From NCBI RefSeq assembly GCF_004367745.1, contig NZ_CP037993.1:1736001-1800000 (forward strand): a stretch of DNA of 64,000 bases, read 5' to 3'. Positions 19,529 to 28,574 of this stretch are shown in pieces. The stretch's first letter is position 1, and every line of letters begins with the position of its first letter. The translations under genes and the position numbers were made by a program. This DNA is from Herbaspirillum huttiense. Its GTDB lineage: Bacteria; Pseudomonadota; Gammaproteobacteria; Burkholderiales; Burkholderiaceae_D. A model generated the notes under the pieces. The model did no database searches and was not told the DNA's origin. It worked only from the letters and a program-made list of their open reading frames with translations.

Positions 19529-22500
19529 TCAGTCGTAACGGCGGCTGAAGAGGATGTTCAGGCCATTGATGGTCCCGGCGCGCGCCACTACCGACCAGCG
19601 CCGCGAGATCTGCCAGGTGGCCTTGGCCACGCTGGCGGCCCCCTGCAGGCTCTGCTCGTAGCCCAGCGTGATCTTCTCGGTGATGGCCTTGCCCAGGTTG
19701 ACCACTTGTTCGTCCGTCAGTCCCGATTCGCTGGAGCCGATGCTGAACTGGTCCAGCCCGATATCCTTGGCGATGCGCTTGCCGCCCATGTTGCCCACCA
19801 GCGCCAGCGCCTGGCTGCTGGCGGTACGCTGGCCGATGCTGGAGCTGTCGGTGCCGTGGCCGAACATCATCCAGGACAGTTTTTCGTCATCCGGCACGTT
19901 GGGTTCGGACACCAGCTGCACGCGCGGCTGGTTGGCATTGCCGGTCACCGAGACCCCGGCTTCGACGTCCTGGTTGCGGCGCATGGCCAGGATGTTGATG
20001 TTGGGATTGGCGATCGGCCCCTGGAAGTTGATGATGCCGCGCTCGATATTGAGTTTTGTGCCAAAAGCTTCATAACTGCCCTCGGCCACGTTGATGGTGC
20101 CCGTGGCGCGCAGCGGCGAGAGCGGTTCGCTGCGAACATTCATATCGCCCCGCAAGCGCAGGTCTGCGCCGCTGCCGCGGAAGCGGAAGTCGTTGCCCAG
20201 GTCGACCGCCAGGTTGATGACCGGGGCGAACTTGCTGGCCGGTTTTTCGGTGGCCGCTTCCAGTTTCTGTTGCGAGGAGGCCGCCGCGCCGACGCGGTTC
20301 TTGCCGCTGCGGCTGACGATGACCACGTCATCGCCCAGCTTGGGGGCGCTGCTCTTGGGCAGGTCGAACAGGGCACGGTCCACGGTGAACTTGCCATCCA
20401 CCCGCAACTGTTCGTTGACGTTGCTGATCTTGCCTTCGCCGGAGAGCATCAGCTGGCGGTCCGGGCTGGCGAACAGTTCCAGATGGTCGGCGGTGAGGGT
20501 GGCATTGAGGTCGGGATTGTCAGCCCCCAGCTGGATCTTGCCGCCGGCGCGCAGGGTGCCGCGTCCACCGTGGAATTCGATCTGGCGCAGTTCGATCACG
20601 TTGCTGTCCATGACGATGCGCACGATGCCATCCTTGAGCTGGATGCCCTGGTCGAATTCGGTCACGGCCAGGTTGTCGCCATTGATGGCCCCGGACAGGC
20701 GCGGCTGCGCCAGCGTGCCGCCGGCATTGAGGCTGGCGGCCAGCTTGCCGTTGAGGCTCACCTGCGGGCCGATCAGGTCGCCCACGCGCTTGAGTTCCGG
20801 TACATCGAGACTGGCCTTCAGGTTCAGCGGAGACTCCGGGGCCAGCGCCAGCAGCGTGTCTACCCGGCGCAGGCCGATATCTCCGCCGAGGTCCAGCGTG
20901 CCGATGCGGGCGGCGTTGACGCGGCCGGTGACGTTCATGCGCTCGCCCTGGAACTGGCTGCGCAGCTGCAGTTCGGACAGGCCCATGGCCGCTTCGCCGA
21001 CGCTGGTGGTCACGCGCACGTCGCCTGACTTGCGCGCGATCTGCAGATAGCCGCTGGCGGTCTCGGCCAAGTTGAAGTCCCAGTCGCTGTCCAGCACCAG
21101 GTCGGTCTTGACCGGTGGCGGCGTGCCGGTGAACTGCTGTACCAGTTCCAGCACCCGGCCCACATCCAGCGCGCGTACCTGTCCGGCGGAAGCCAGACGG
21201 CCCTGGCGGTAGGACAGGCGCTTGAGATCCAGCGCGGTACGGTCGATCTCGATGCGGGTGCTGCCGGCCTCGATGCCCTCGGCCGAGGCGTCCAGCGTGA
21301 GCGGGCTGGTCATGGCGATGCGCGGCAAGCCCTGGTTGCTGAACTGGTCGAGACTGCCGGCCCAGCCATAGTTGCCACGGGTCTTTTCAGTGACTTTCCC
21401 GTGCGCCGCCAGGTTCAGGTCCAGCACCTGATCGGCCAGCTTGCCCTTGGCTTGCAGGGCCAGCGTGTGGCTGGCATAGGTGCCATCGAGCTTGAGCGAC
21501 AGGCGCGCCAGTTCGGCTTGCGGGCCGCTGTAGCCATCGCCTTCCAGGCTCAGGGCCAGGCGGTTGTCGGGCGAAGCCACGCCGGCAGCCAGGTTGCTGT
21601 GCAACTCGCTCTGGCCGGACAGGTGATGCAGCTTGTGCGGGCCGAAGGCCAGTTGCTCGGCCTGGAAACTGGCCAGCAGGTTGGGGCGTTCGCGCGTACC
21701 GCTGAGGATGCCGTCCACCCGCAACAGCCCGCCCAGGCCATAACCCAGGCGCGCCAGTTGCGGCGCATCGACCTTGAGCTTGAGCTTGTCGCGGGCGGTA
21801 CCGAAGCTGCCGTCCAGATCCAGCGTATTGCCGGCGATCTGCACATTGGCGCGGCTGGGCAAGAGGCGCATGCCGGCCAGGTTGATGTCGCCCTGGCCGC
21901 TCATGGGCAGGGCATCGTAGGTGCTGTCATGAATGCGGAAGCCCAGCTTGAGCTTCAGCTCAGGCGAGAGTGCACCGGCGGCATTGAAATCCATGTTGAT
22001 GCGCGCCGGCACCGGTTTGGAAGCCGCTGCTGCGGTACGTTTGCGGCCCTTGCCCGTGCTGGCGGGCGGCGGCGTCACCGCCTGCAGCACGGCGGTCGGA
22101 TCGAAGTCCACCAGGCGGCCCTTGAAGGCGTAGTCCATGGCAGCGGCGGTCTGCAGCGTGCCGGAGGTTTCCAGGCGCGACTTGCCGGCCGTCAGCGAGG
22201 CCTCGCGCAGTTGCACGTGGTCTTGGCCGATCACGCTGTCCACATGCAGCTTCAGCGTGCTGTCCTGCAGGGTCAGGAGGACTTGCTGGGCATCGGGAGC
22301 GAGCGTGAGGTCGACCGGACCGGACAGCCGGGTCGGGCGCACCTGGCGATGCAGCTGGTTGAGGTCCAGATCGCTCACGCGCAGCTTGAACTGTCCGGAC
22401 AGCGGTTCCTGCTTGCCGGGCTCGCTGCTGCCGGGCCGGAACTGGCCGCTGCCTTCGATGCGCCCTTGCTGCGGCAGACGGATCTCCAGCCGCGACAGGG

Positions 22501-23554
22501 TTTGCTGCTGCAGGTCCAGTTTCAGGTCGGCGCTGGCCGAGAGCAGCGGCAGGCGTTGCTGGTCCAGGCTGCCGGGACGGGCGTTGTCGATCTCGACGCG
22601 GCCGGCGACTTGCAGCGGTGCGTCGGCGGCCAGGCCGGCGGGCGGCGCGAGGTCGGCGCGCAGGTTCAGGTCGGCGGCTGGTGCGGCGGCGTTGAAGGCT
22701 TGCGGATTGAGATGCTGCAGGTCCACCTTGGCGCGCTTGAGCGGCACGCTGGCAAAGGGCGTGGCGACGATGTCGGCATGCCCCTTGAGCTTGTCGCCGC
22801 CGGCGGTGAGCGCGATGCCCAGTTCCTGCAGCGAGCCCGACAGTTGCGCCGCCAGCTGGTATTGCTCCTTGCTTTCGCCATATTGGTAGGCACCGGCCAG
22901 TTCCAGCCCGCCGCCGATGGCGAAGGGCTGCTTGCCGTTCAGGTGCAGCAGGGCGGTGGCGTCACCGAAAGGCGTGGTGAGGCTGTCCAGCACCAGCGTG
23001 TGCTGCACGCCGTCGGAGTTGCCGTGCAATTTCAGTTTGGACAGTTCGGTGGTGGAGGTGCCCTGGGTCAGGCTGAGGCTGGCCAGACTGATCTCGCGGA
23101 TGTCCAGCGCCAGCGGGATCTCCAGCGAGCCCGGCATGCTGCTCGGTTCGGACGGCGAGGGTTGCTGGTTCAGGCGCACCTTGCCGACGCGCAGGTAATC
23201 GATACTGAATCTGCGTTGCAGCAGCGCCAGATGCCAGCGCGCATCCACGCTGTCGATGTCGAGGATGCGCTTCTCATCCTGGTAATGCAGATCGCGCAGA
23301 CGCAGACCGTCGGCCACGGTACCGCCCAGCAGTTGGCCGGAGAGTTTGCCGTCGAGCGTCTTGACGGCGGTATTCCAGAGCAGGCGGGCACCGCTCTCGG
23401 TATGGGTGGCATACAGGGCGGCACCGGCGGCGGCCAGCACCAGCAGGGCCACGGTGCCACCGCTCCAGGCGGCGATACGGCGGCCGCGGCTGGCGCGACG
23501 GCGCGGCGGCGGTGCGGAGGGGGCTTGCTGCGGATCGTGTTGCGGTTCGCTCAT
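19529..23554 (-). CDS. tamB: TamB, translocation and assembly module inner-membrane component
   Basis: 1341 residues: a Pro/Arg-rich cytoplasmic N-terminus, one membrane helix (GGTVALLVLAAAGAALYA, residues about 32-49), then a long beta-rich periplasmic body and the conserved C-terminal TamB (DUF490) domain (IDGDNLAV-like NGDNLAVTEFDQGIQLKDG, SGEGKISNVNEQ, GPIANPNINILAMRR, DDEKLSWMMFGHG). Such proteins form a hydrophobic groove bridging the periplasm and act in outer-membrane protein or phospholipid delivery. It follows tamA by 57 bases on the same strand, forming the classical tamAB pair. Confidence 0.93.
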   Translation of the reverse strand: MSEPQHDPQQAPSAPPPRRRASRGRRIAAWSGGTVALLVLAAAGAALYATHTESGARLLWNTAVKTLDGKLSGQLLGGTVADGLRLRDLHYQDEKRILDIDSVDARWHLALLQRRFSIDYLRVGKVRLNQQPSPSEPSSMPGSLEIPLALDIREISLASLSLTQGTSTTELSKLKLHGNSDGVQHTLVLDSLTTPFGDATALLHLNGKQPFAIGGGLELAGAYQYGESKEQYQLAAQLSGSLQELGIALTAGGDKLKGHADIVATPFASVPLKRAKVDLQHLNPQAFNAAAPAADLNLRADLAPPAGLAADAPLQVAGRVEIDNARPGSLDQQRLPLLSASADLKLDLQQQTLSRLEIRLPQQGRIEGSGQFRPGSSEPGKQEPLSGQFKLRVSDLDLNQLHRQVRPTRLSGPVDLTLAPDAQQVLLTLQDSTLKLHVDSVIGQDHVQLREASLTAGKSRLETSGTLQTAAAMDYAFKGRLVDFDPTAVLQAVTPPPASTGKGRKRTAAAASKPVPARINMDFNAAGALSPELKLKLGFRIHDSTYDALPMSGQGDINLAGMRLLPSRANVQIAGNTLDLDGSFGTARDKLKLKVDAPQLARLGYGLGGLLRVDGILSGTRERPNLLASFQAEQLAFGPHKLHHLSGQSELHSNLAAGVASPDNRLALSLEGDGYSGPQAELARLSLKLDGTYASHTLALQAKGKLADQVLDLNLAAHGKVTEKTRGNYGWAGSLDQFSNQGLPRIAMTSPLTLDASAEGIEAGSTRIEIDRTALDLKRLSYRQGRLASAGQVRALDVGRVLELVQQFTGTPPPVKTDLVLDSDWDFNLAETASGYLQIARKSGDVRVTTSVGEAAMGLSELQLRSQFQGERMNVTGRVNAARIGTLDLGGDIGLRRVDTLLALAPESPLNLKASLDVPELKRVGDLIGPQVSLNGKLAASLNAGGTLAQPRLSGAINGDNLAVTEFDQGIQLKDGIVRIVMDSNVIELRQIEFHGGRGTLRAGGKIQLGADNPDLNATLTADHLELFASPDRQLMLSGEGKISNVNEQLRVDGKFTVDRALFDLPKSSAPKLGDDVVIVSRSGKNRVGAAASSQQKLEAATEKPASKFAPVINLAVDLGNDFRFRGSGADLRLRGDMNVRSEPLSPLRATGTINVAEGSYEAFGTKLNIERGIINFQGPIANPNINILAMRRNQDVEAGVSVTGNANQPRVQLVSEPNVPDDEKLSWMMFGHGTDSSSIGQRTASSQALALVGNMGGKRIAKDIGLDQFSIGSSESGLTDEQVVNLGKAITEKITLGYEQSLQGAASVAKATWQISRRWSVVARAGTINGLNILFSRRYD

Positions 23555-23611
23555 GCTGGTGGGTGATTCGAATTCAGTTCATCGGGAGGCGGCGCGGATG
23601 CTGCCCGGGCG

Positions 23612-25393
23612 CTAGAAGGCGATGCCCAGCGAAATGTGCGGCCGGATCTGTCGCTTCTGTATGCCATAGGCCAGGTCCAGATTGAGCGTGCCGACCGGGC
23701 TGCGCCAGCGCGCACCGGTGCCGACCCCGTGATAGAAGGTCTTGTTGTTCCAGTTGTCGGCCGCGGCACCGACGTCGTAGAACACCGCCGCGCCCCAGTT
23801 CTCGCTGAACCAGCGCTGGTATTCCGAGCTGCCCACGGCCAGGTACTTGGTCGGATAGACGGTGCCATTCTGCTCGTTGCCGATGCTCTGGTAACTGTAG
23901 CCGCGCACCGAGTCATTGCCGCCGGTACGGAACAGCAGCGAGGGCGGTACCGCGCCGGCACTGCCTGCGGTGAAGACCCCGCCCAGCTCGGCGCGCAGCA
24001 CCACGATGTCGCGCTTGCCGACCGGGAGGAACTGCTTGAAACGCCCATACAGCCGCGAGAAGCTCTGGTCGGTCAGCAAGCCCTTGAGCGCGAAGCCGGC
24101 TTCCAGCGTCAGCAGATTGCCTTTACGCGGGAAGATCGGATCATCCACATTGCGGCGCGACCACGCGAAGCCCGGCACCAGCGCACGGTGCTTGCCGGGC
24201 GTGACGATGGTGTTGGCGGGCAGGGTGCTGCCATCTTCCTGGCTCAGCTCGTCGCGGTAGTAGGTGAGCGAGTAGGTGGTGTCGTAGTTCTCGCTGTTGC
24301 GGGCCCGCTTGAAACCGACCTGCTGGCTGCGCAGGTCGATGCCTTCGAGCTTGGTACGGTCGTAAGAAGTGTTGATGCTGTTGACGAAGGCCTTGTCATC
24401 CGGCGGCATGGCCAGCGACAGCACGCCGTACTGGCGCTTCTGCTCCAGACGCAGCTGGCTGTCGAAAACGTAGGCCTTGTTGAACACGTTGTAGTGCGAA
24501 TAGCGGCCTTCGACCTGGGCACCGGTATCGGTGCTGTAGCCGACACCGGCACGCACGCGCTGGGTCGGGAATTCGGTGACCTGCACCTTCACCGGCGTTT
24601 GCTCGGGGTGCTCGGGATCGTCATCGATGGCCACGATGGCATTGGAAAAATACGGCGTGTTCTGGATCTGCCGCTGCAGGGCCAGCAGACGATTGACGTC
24701 ATAGGGCTCGCCCACGGTGAGCGGATTGACGTTGCGGATGATGCTTTCCGGATAGCGCCGCGTGCCGGTGATCTGCAAGGGGCCCAGCGTGAACGCCGGG
24801 CCGCTGTCATAGCGCACGGCCAGGTCGGCCTGGTGTTCGTCCGGATCGACGCGCGCCTCGGAGCTGGCGATGCGGGCGGCGGCGTATTTCTTTTGCTGCA
24901 GCTTTTCCAGGCCGGCGTTCTTGGCACGGTTCCAGTCTTCCTGGCGGAAGGGCTGGCCGACGGGCAGCGACCAATCCTCGCGCAGGCGGGCCACGGTCGC
25001 CTGATCGTCGCGGGCGGCTGCGCCGGTGACGCTGACCTCGGCCGAACTGATCTCGGTGCGTGGACCGGGGTCGACGCTGATGGTGATGCGGCGTACGGCC
25101 TGCTTGCCTTCGGCACCGGCCTCGGTCTCGGTCTGCGCGCTGACCTTGGTGACCGGGGTGAAATAGCCCTCGGTGGAGGTCAGTTCGCGCACCTGGTCGC
25201 CGGCGGTATCCATCATGAACTTGAGCTGTTCATCACTGATGTCGTCGCGGTCCTGATAGCGAGAAATGTCCAGGAAATCCTTCAGCAGCGACTGCACCGG
25301 CTTGGGTGCGTCGATCTGTACCTTGTAGGCGGCGTGGGCGGTGTCGGCGGCGCAAAATAAAAAGGCGATGGCCAGGCTGCGGGTCCAAGTCAT
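23612..25393 (-). CDS. tamA: TamA, Omp85-family outer-membrane assembly protein
   Basis: 593 residues. Signal peptide (MTWTRSLAIAFLFCAADTAHA), three POTRA domains over residues about 20-270 and a 16-strand Omp85 barrel with the conserved lid-loop region (ALVPGFAWSRRNVDD, FRTGGNDSVRGYSYQS) and a C-terminal phenylalanine (HISLGIAF). TamA works with TamB in outer-membrane biogenesis and autotransporter assembly. It is first in the tamA-tamB operon and divergent from the ferredoxin reductase gene. Confidence 0.93.
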   Translation of the reverse strand: MTWTRSLAIAFLFCAADTAHAAYKVQIDAPKPVQSLLKDFLDISRYQDRDDISDEQLKFMMDTAGDQVRELTSTEGYFTPVTKVSAQTETEAGAEGKQAVRRITISVDPGPRTEISSAEVSVTGAAARDDQATVARLREDWSLPVGQPFRQEDWNRAKNAGLEKLQQKKYAAARIASSEARVDPDEHQADLAVRYDSGPAFTLGPLQITGTRRYPESIIRNVNPLTVGEPYDVNRLLALQRQIQNTPYFSNAIVAIDDDPEHPEQTPVKVQVTEFPTQRVRAGVGYSTDTGAQVEGRYSHYNVFNKAYVFDSQLRLEQKRQYGVLSLAMPPDDKAFVNSINTSYDRTKLEGIDLRSQQVGFKRARNSENYDTTYSLTYYRDELSQEDGSTLPANTIVTPGKHRALVPGFAWSRRNVDDPIFPRKGNLLTLEAGFALKGLLTDQSFSRLYGRFKQFLPVGKRDIVVLRAELGGVFTAGSAGAVPPSLLFRTGGNDSVRGYSYQSIGNEQNGTVYPTKYLAVGSSEYQRWFSENWGAAVFYDVGAAADNWNNKTFYHGVGTGARWRSPVGTLNLDLAYGIQKRQIRPHISLGIAF

Positions 25394-25716
25394 TGATTCA
25401 CTGCATCATCGGTTGTCGGTTGAGGCGGCCAGCCTGACGCGCCGTGGGGCAAGTCGGGTAGGATGAGGGCTGGCGGCGCACGCCACTCAGGCCTGACCCG
25501 CGCGCGGCGCGGATAGTTCCTGGCCGGTGCAGGCGGCGAAAGCTTCATGTCCGGTTCGTCCCGGGTGTCTCTCGTGACACTGGTTCGTTGCCCCGCCGCT
25601 TGCGGTCGTGCCGGAGCAAGGGCTGGATGGCCCTCGCTCCTGTTCATCCCGCTATTGTAATGCCCCGGCAGTGGTTGCCGCGCGGGCAATCTGGCAGCAC
25701 ATCGAAGGAGAATGCA
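25394..25716. other. Divergent intergenic region between tamA and fpr
   Basis: No gene is supported in these 323 bases. The main structure is a stable hairpin at 25613-25640: 11-base arms starting GGAGC and ending GCTCC, one mismatch, 6-base loop, about 77 bases before the fpr start. A short GTGTC/GACAC inverted repeat lies near 25565-25580. No convincing -35/-10 pair was found for either gene; TATTGT at 25653-25658 is the best -10-like match for fpr. Confidence 0.5.
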
Positions 25717-26526
25717 GTGAGCAGCAGTGTCAGTGTGAGTATTGATGCGTATTCGGAAAAAGCGACCTGTGAGCGCCTGATATGGGTACATCGCTGGACG
25801 GACAAGCTGTTGAGCTTCCGCACCACGCGCCCGGCCGGCTATCGTTTCACGGCAGGCCAGTTCGCGCGCCTGGGACTGGAGATCGACGGCGAGGTGGTCT
25901 CGCGTGCCTATTCCATCACCTCGGCGGAAGGGGACGACTATCTGGAGTACTACGCCATCATCGTCCCTGAAGGAAAATTCACATCGCGCCTGAACCAGCT
26001 TCAGCCGGGCGATGCGGTCTGGGTCGAGAAGCTCAGTTATGGCTTCATGACGGCCGACCGTTTCGTTGACGGCCGGCAGGTATGGATGCTGGCCACGGGT
26101 ACCGGACTCGGGCCTTATGTCGCTATCCTGCAGCAGCCGGAGGTGTGGCAGCGGTTCAGCGATCTGGTGGTGGTGCACGGGGTGCGCCAGCGCGAGGAAC
26201 TGGCCTACGCCGAGACTTTCGCCCGCCTGCAGCAACAGGCCCGTGCGCAAGGGTGGCCGGGGCGCCTGCAACTGCTGCGCTGCGTGACGCGTGATGCCGC
26301 TCTGCCGGACGAGCCGGGCTGGCTGGCCGGACGCATCACTACCCTGCTCAAGGAAGGCCGGCTGGAACAGGCCAGCGGACTGACCCTGGCACCCGAGCAC
26401 AGCCGCGTGATGGCCTGCGGCAATCCGGACATGGTCACCGAGGTGCGTGAGCTGCTGCGCGAGCGCGGCATGACGCCCTTGCGGCGTACCGGGGGCGGAC
26501 AGTTCGTGACCGAGGATTATTGGTGA
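25717..26526 (+). CDS. fpr: Ferredoxin/flavodoxin-NADP+ reductase
   Basis: 269 residues, FAD-binding plus NADP-binding domains. FAD motif SRAYSITSA (residues about 67-75) and the NADP-binding segment LATGTGLGPYVAILQ near 125-139 are clear, and the chain ends VTEDYW, the aromatic-terminus style of E. coli Fpr. It reduces ferredoxin or flavodoxin with NADPH. Start choice: GTG at 25717 has AAGGAG at 25705-25710, six bases upstream; in-frame ATGs further up lack a ribosome site and add non-homologous sequence. Confidence 0.9.
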   Translation: MSSSVSVSIDAYSEKATCERLIWVHRWTDKLLSFRTTRPAGYRFTAGQFARLGLEIDGEVVSRAYSITSAEGDDYLEYYAIIVPEGKFTSRLNQLQPGDAVWVEKLSYGFMTADRFVDGRQVWMLATGTGLGPYVAILQQPEVWQRFSDLVVVHGVRQREELAYAETFARLQQQARAQGWPGRLQLLRCVTRDAALPDEPGWLAGRITTLLKEGRLEQASGLTLAPEHSRVMACGNPDMVTEVRELLRERGMTPLRRTGGGQFVTEDYW

Positions 26527-26925
26527 GATGGTGCTGTGACAGGTGAAACAAGTGAAGCAGGGAGACCCCAAAGAAGAGGGCGCGTGAAAACGCAGGTGGA
26601 CTTCAAACGATGTCGAGCCTTTCGATAAATATCTTTTAGATATCTCCGCTATAAGCCGTAGATAGAATAGTTTCTATTGACACGTCGAATTAATTCGATT
26701 TTTTGTGGGAATAACGCAGTTTCCTTTCTATTTTCTCCAGATTTTCTCTATCTCCTAGGAGTGGAGTTTTTCGCGATGCCGTTGCGGCATCGCCCTGGGC
26801 GGGGAGTCGACATCGATGCAGACAAATCGAGGGCCGCAAGTCGAGGCGAACCAGGGGAGGATGAGCGAGGGCAATGATGTCGCGGCGTCGCCACCTGTCA
26901 GTCAATTGAACCATTTGGGGGTAGC
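26527..26925. other. AT-rich intergenic region upstream of the orphan response regulator
   Basis: These 399 bases are clearly more AT-rich than the surroundings between about 26620 and 26755. Short open frames on both strands have no ribosome site or recognisable product. Three AT-rich inverted repeats follow one another: ATATCT/AGATAT at 26629-26643, ATAGAA/TTCTAT at 26662-26677, and TCGAATTAATTCGA at 26685-26698 followed by six T. CTCCTAGGAG near 26751 is a further palindrome. Regulatory function is likely but unassigned. Confidence 0.55.
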
Positions 26926-27591
26926 ATGAATTTGAAGAAAGTCCTGCACGTTGCCATTGCCGATGATCATCCCATCGTGCTGGGAGCGCTTCGGGGTGAG
27001 CTGGCGCGTTTGCCGGAAATCCGCATCGACCTGGAGGTTGAGAATGGCGAGGCGCTGATCAGTGCGCTGAAGCGTTCGCCGTGCGAAATCGTCATTACCG
27101 ACTTCGCCATGCCGGCCGATGACAGCGACGAGTCGGATGGTTTTGCGCTGGTCAAGCGCTTGAAGACCGAGCATCCCTCGACCAAGGTGATTGTCTACAC
27201 CGCGATGAACAATGGTGCGGTGATCCGCCGCCTGTATCGCATGGGCGTATTTGCCGTCATCAACAAGCGCGAGAAGACCGACGAGCTGATCAATGCCTGC
27301 CTGGCCACGCAGAGCAGCAAGCAGCTGTATTTTCCGGTCTCGCTGCGTGGCGAGCTGGAGATGAGCTGGGCGCAGGGTGAAGGTTTCGGCCTGGTGCGCG
27401 AATTGACCCAGAGCGAACTGGAAGTGGTGCGCCTGTTCGTGGAAGGCCAGTCTCTGGGTGAAATCTGCGTGCGCCTGTCGCGTACTCCCAGCACCATCAG
27501 TACCCACAAGAACAATGCCATGCGCAAGCTGGGCCTGAGTACGGATGCGGAGCTGATCAAGTATGCGTATTCGACGGGGATGATCAACTAG
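26926..27591 (+). CDS. Orphan response regulator, receiver plus LuxR-type HTH (NarL/RcsB-like)
   Basis: 221 residues. Receiver domain: IADDHP acidic pair (residues about 11-15), phospho-acceptor Asp in VITDFAMP (near 64), Thr in VIVYTAMN and Lys in INKREK. A short acidic insert (DDSDESDG) follows the acceptor, as in RcsB-like proteins. The C-terminal HTH is LTQSELEVVRLFVEGQSLG followed by STISTHKNNAMRKLGL. No histidine kinase lies next to it. It is transcribed alone from a long AT-rich leader containing several inverted repeats. Target genes unknown. Confidence 0.88.
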   Translation: MNLKKVLHVAIADDHPIVLGALRGELARLPEIRIDLEVENGEALISALKRSPCEIVITDFAMPADDSDESDGFALVKRLKTEHPSTKVIVYTAMNNGAVIRRLYRMGVFAVINKREKTDELINACLATQSSKQLYFPVSLRGELEMSWAQGEGFGLVRELTQSELEVVRLFVEGQSLGEICVRLSRTPSTISTHKNNAMRKLGLSTDAELIKYAYSTGMIN

Positions 27592-27700
27592 GGCACTGCT
27601 TGGTCCGGCCGCAAGATGTCGGAGGTTTTGCAGAGACCACTCATCATTCATTGGTCGCGGATGATGCGTCAAAATATATCAAAAAAGAGATAAAATAAGA

Positions 27701-28021
27701 ATGTGGCATCTCGATTTATTGCCGCAAGCTCATGCGGAGCTGCTTGGGCTGCCTGCCGACCTGCAGGCACGCTTTCTCCGCATCGCAGAAATGTTGGAGC
27801 GATTCGGCCCGCATGCGGTCGGTATGCCTCATGTGCGTCCCATCGAGGGCAAGCTATGGGAAATGCGCTTGACTGGGCGTGACCGGATTGCAAGGGCGCT
27901 CTATGTGAGCGTTTCGCAGCGCAGGCTTGTGGTGCTGCATGTCTTTGTGAAGAAGACTCAAAAGACTGATCGGCATGCCATCGAGACCGCATTGACCAGA
28001 ACGAAGAGGATGGAAAAATGA
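27701..28021 (+). CDS. RelE/HigB-type toxin (Gp49-like family) of a type II toxin-antitoxin pair
   Basis: 106 residues, basic, with the family pattern LPQAHAELLGLP, HVRPIEGKLWEMRL, RIARALYVSVSQRRLVVLHVFVKKTQKTD. Members are usually ribosome-dependent mRNA interferases. The downstream antitoxin gene overlaps by four bases (ATGA), giving the toxin-first order of HigB-HigA systems. A candidate promoter, TTGGTC (27651) with TATATC (27675), lies just upstream in an A/T-rich stretch that could also be the operator for autoregulation. Confidence 0.85.
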   Translation: MWHLDLLPQAHAELLGLPADLQARFLRIAEMLERFGPHAVGMPHVRPIEGKLWEMRLTGRDRIARALYVSVSQRRLVVLHVFVKKTQKTDRHAIETALTRTKRMEK

Positions 28022-28299
28022 CTGACTTGGCTACCCTGAAGAAGCATTTGCTCTCCAATGCTGCAGTTCGCGAGGAATACGATCTGCTGGCAGGCGAATT
28101 TGCCTTGGCGCAGGAGTTGATCGCGGCGCGTGTGCGGGCCGGCCTTAGCCAGCAGGAACTGGCGGAAAAGATGCAGACGTCGCAGTCGGCGATCGCGCGT
28201 TTGGAAAGCGGCCGCAGCATGCCATCCATGCGAACCTTGGCGCGCTACGCAGCGGCTACCGGAAGCAGGGCTGTGGTCCGACTCGAAGTTCCCACGTAA
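28018..28299 (+). CDS. XRE-family antitoxin (HigA-like) paired with the upstream toxin
   Basis: 93 residues. The C-terminal half is a Cro/C1-type HTH: VRAGLSQQELAEKMQTSQSA then IARLESGRSMPSMRTLARYA. The N-terminal half (LLSNAAVREEYDLLAGEFALAQ) is probably the toxin-contacting helix. It overlaps the toxin stop by four bases, so translation is coupled, and a perfect terminator hairpin follows 20 bases after its stop. Confidence 0.88.
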   Translation: MTDLATLKKHLLSNAAVREEYDLLAGEFALAQELIAARVRAGLSQQELAEKMQTSQSAIARLESGRSMPSMRTLARYAAATGSRAVVRLEVPT

Positions 28300-28319
28300 A
28301 GGAAGCGGACTCTGAAAAC

Positions 28320-28350
28320 AAAAAGCCCGGTCACCAGGACCGGGCTTTTT
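28320..28350. terminator. Bidirectional intrinsic terminator between the toxin-antitoxin pair and tRNA-His
   Basis: Perfect 13-bp inverted repeat: AAAAAGCCCGGTC (28320-28332), loop ACCAG, then GACCGGGCTTTTT (28338-28350). The A-run and T-run make it work on both strands, ending the antitoxin transcript (+) and the tRNA-His transcript (-). Confidence 0.9.
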
Positions 28351-28361
28351 GCATGAATCTT

Positions 28362-28438
28362 TGGGGTGGCTGATGGGACTCGAACCCACGACGACAGGAA
28401 TCACAATCCTGGACTCTACCAACTGAGCTACAGCCACC
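28362..28438 (-). tRNA. tRNA-His (anticodon GTG), CCA encoded
   Basis: The minus strand folds as a full cloverleaf: acceptor GTGGCTG/CAGCCAC with the tRNA-His-specific extra 5' G at position -1 facing C73, D-arm GCTCAGTTGGTAGAG, anticodon loop TTGTGAT with GTG, T-loop GGTTCGAACCC-type, and an encoded CCA end. A sigma-70 promoter lies about 45 bases upstream and a terminator directly downstream. Confidence 0.96.
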
Positions 28439-28483
28439 GTCGACTGTCAGACAGACTTCCGTCCGTCATCAAGTAAGCAAAAG

Positions 28484-28512
28484 ATTATACAAACACTTGC
28501 AGGGAATGGCAA
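28484..28512 (-). promoter_or_regulatory. Sigma-70 promoter of tRNA-His
   Basis: On the minus strand TTGCCA (28512-28507), a 17-base spacer and TATAAT (28489-28484) form a near-consensus promoter pointing into the tRNA gene. Confidence 0.8.
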
Positions 28513-28574
28513 CATATTTCAATGCAAATTGGCAATTGCCCTGAAATTTCTTTCCGCAGCCCTACCCATCCGCG

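Noticed and set aside
17562..25360. Several long plus-strand frames opposite the diguanylate cyclase, tamB and tamA
   Set aside because: Low-complexity antisense translations of genes with convincing products; no ribosome sites.
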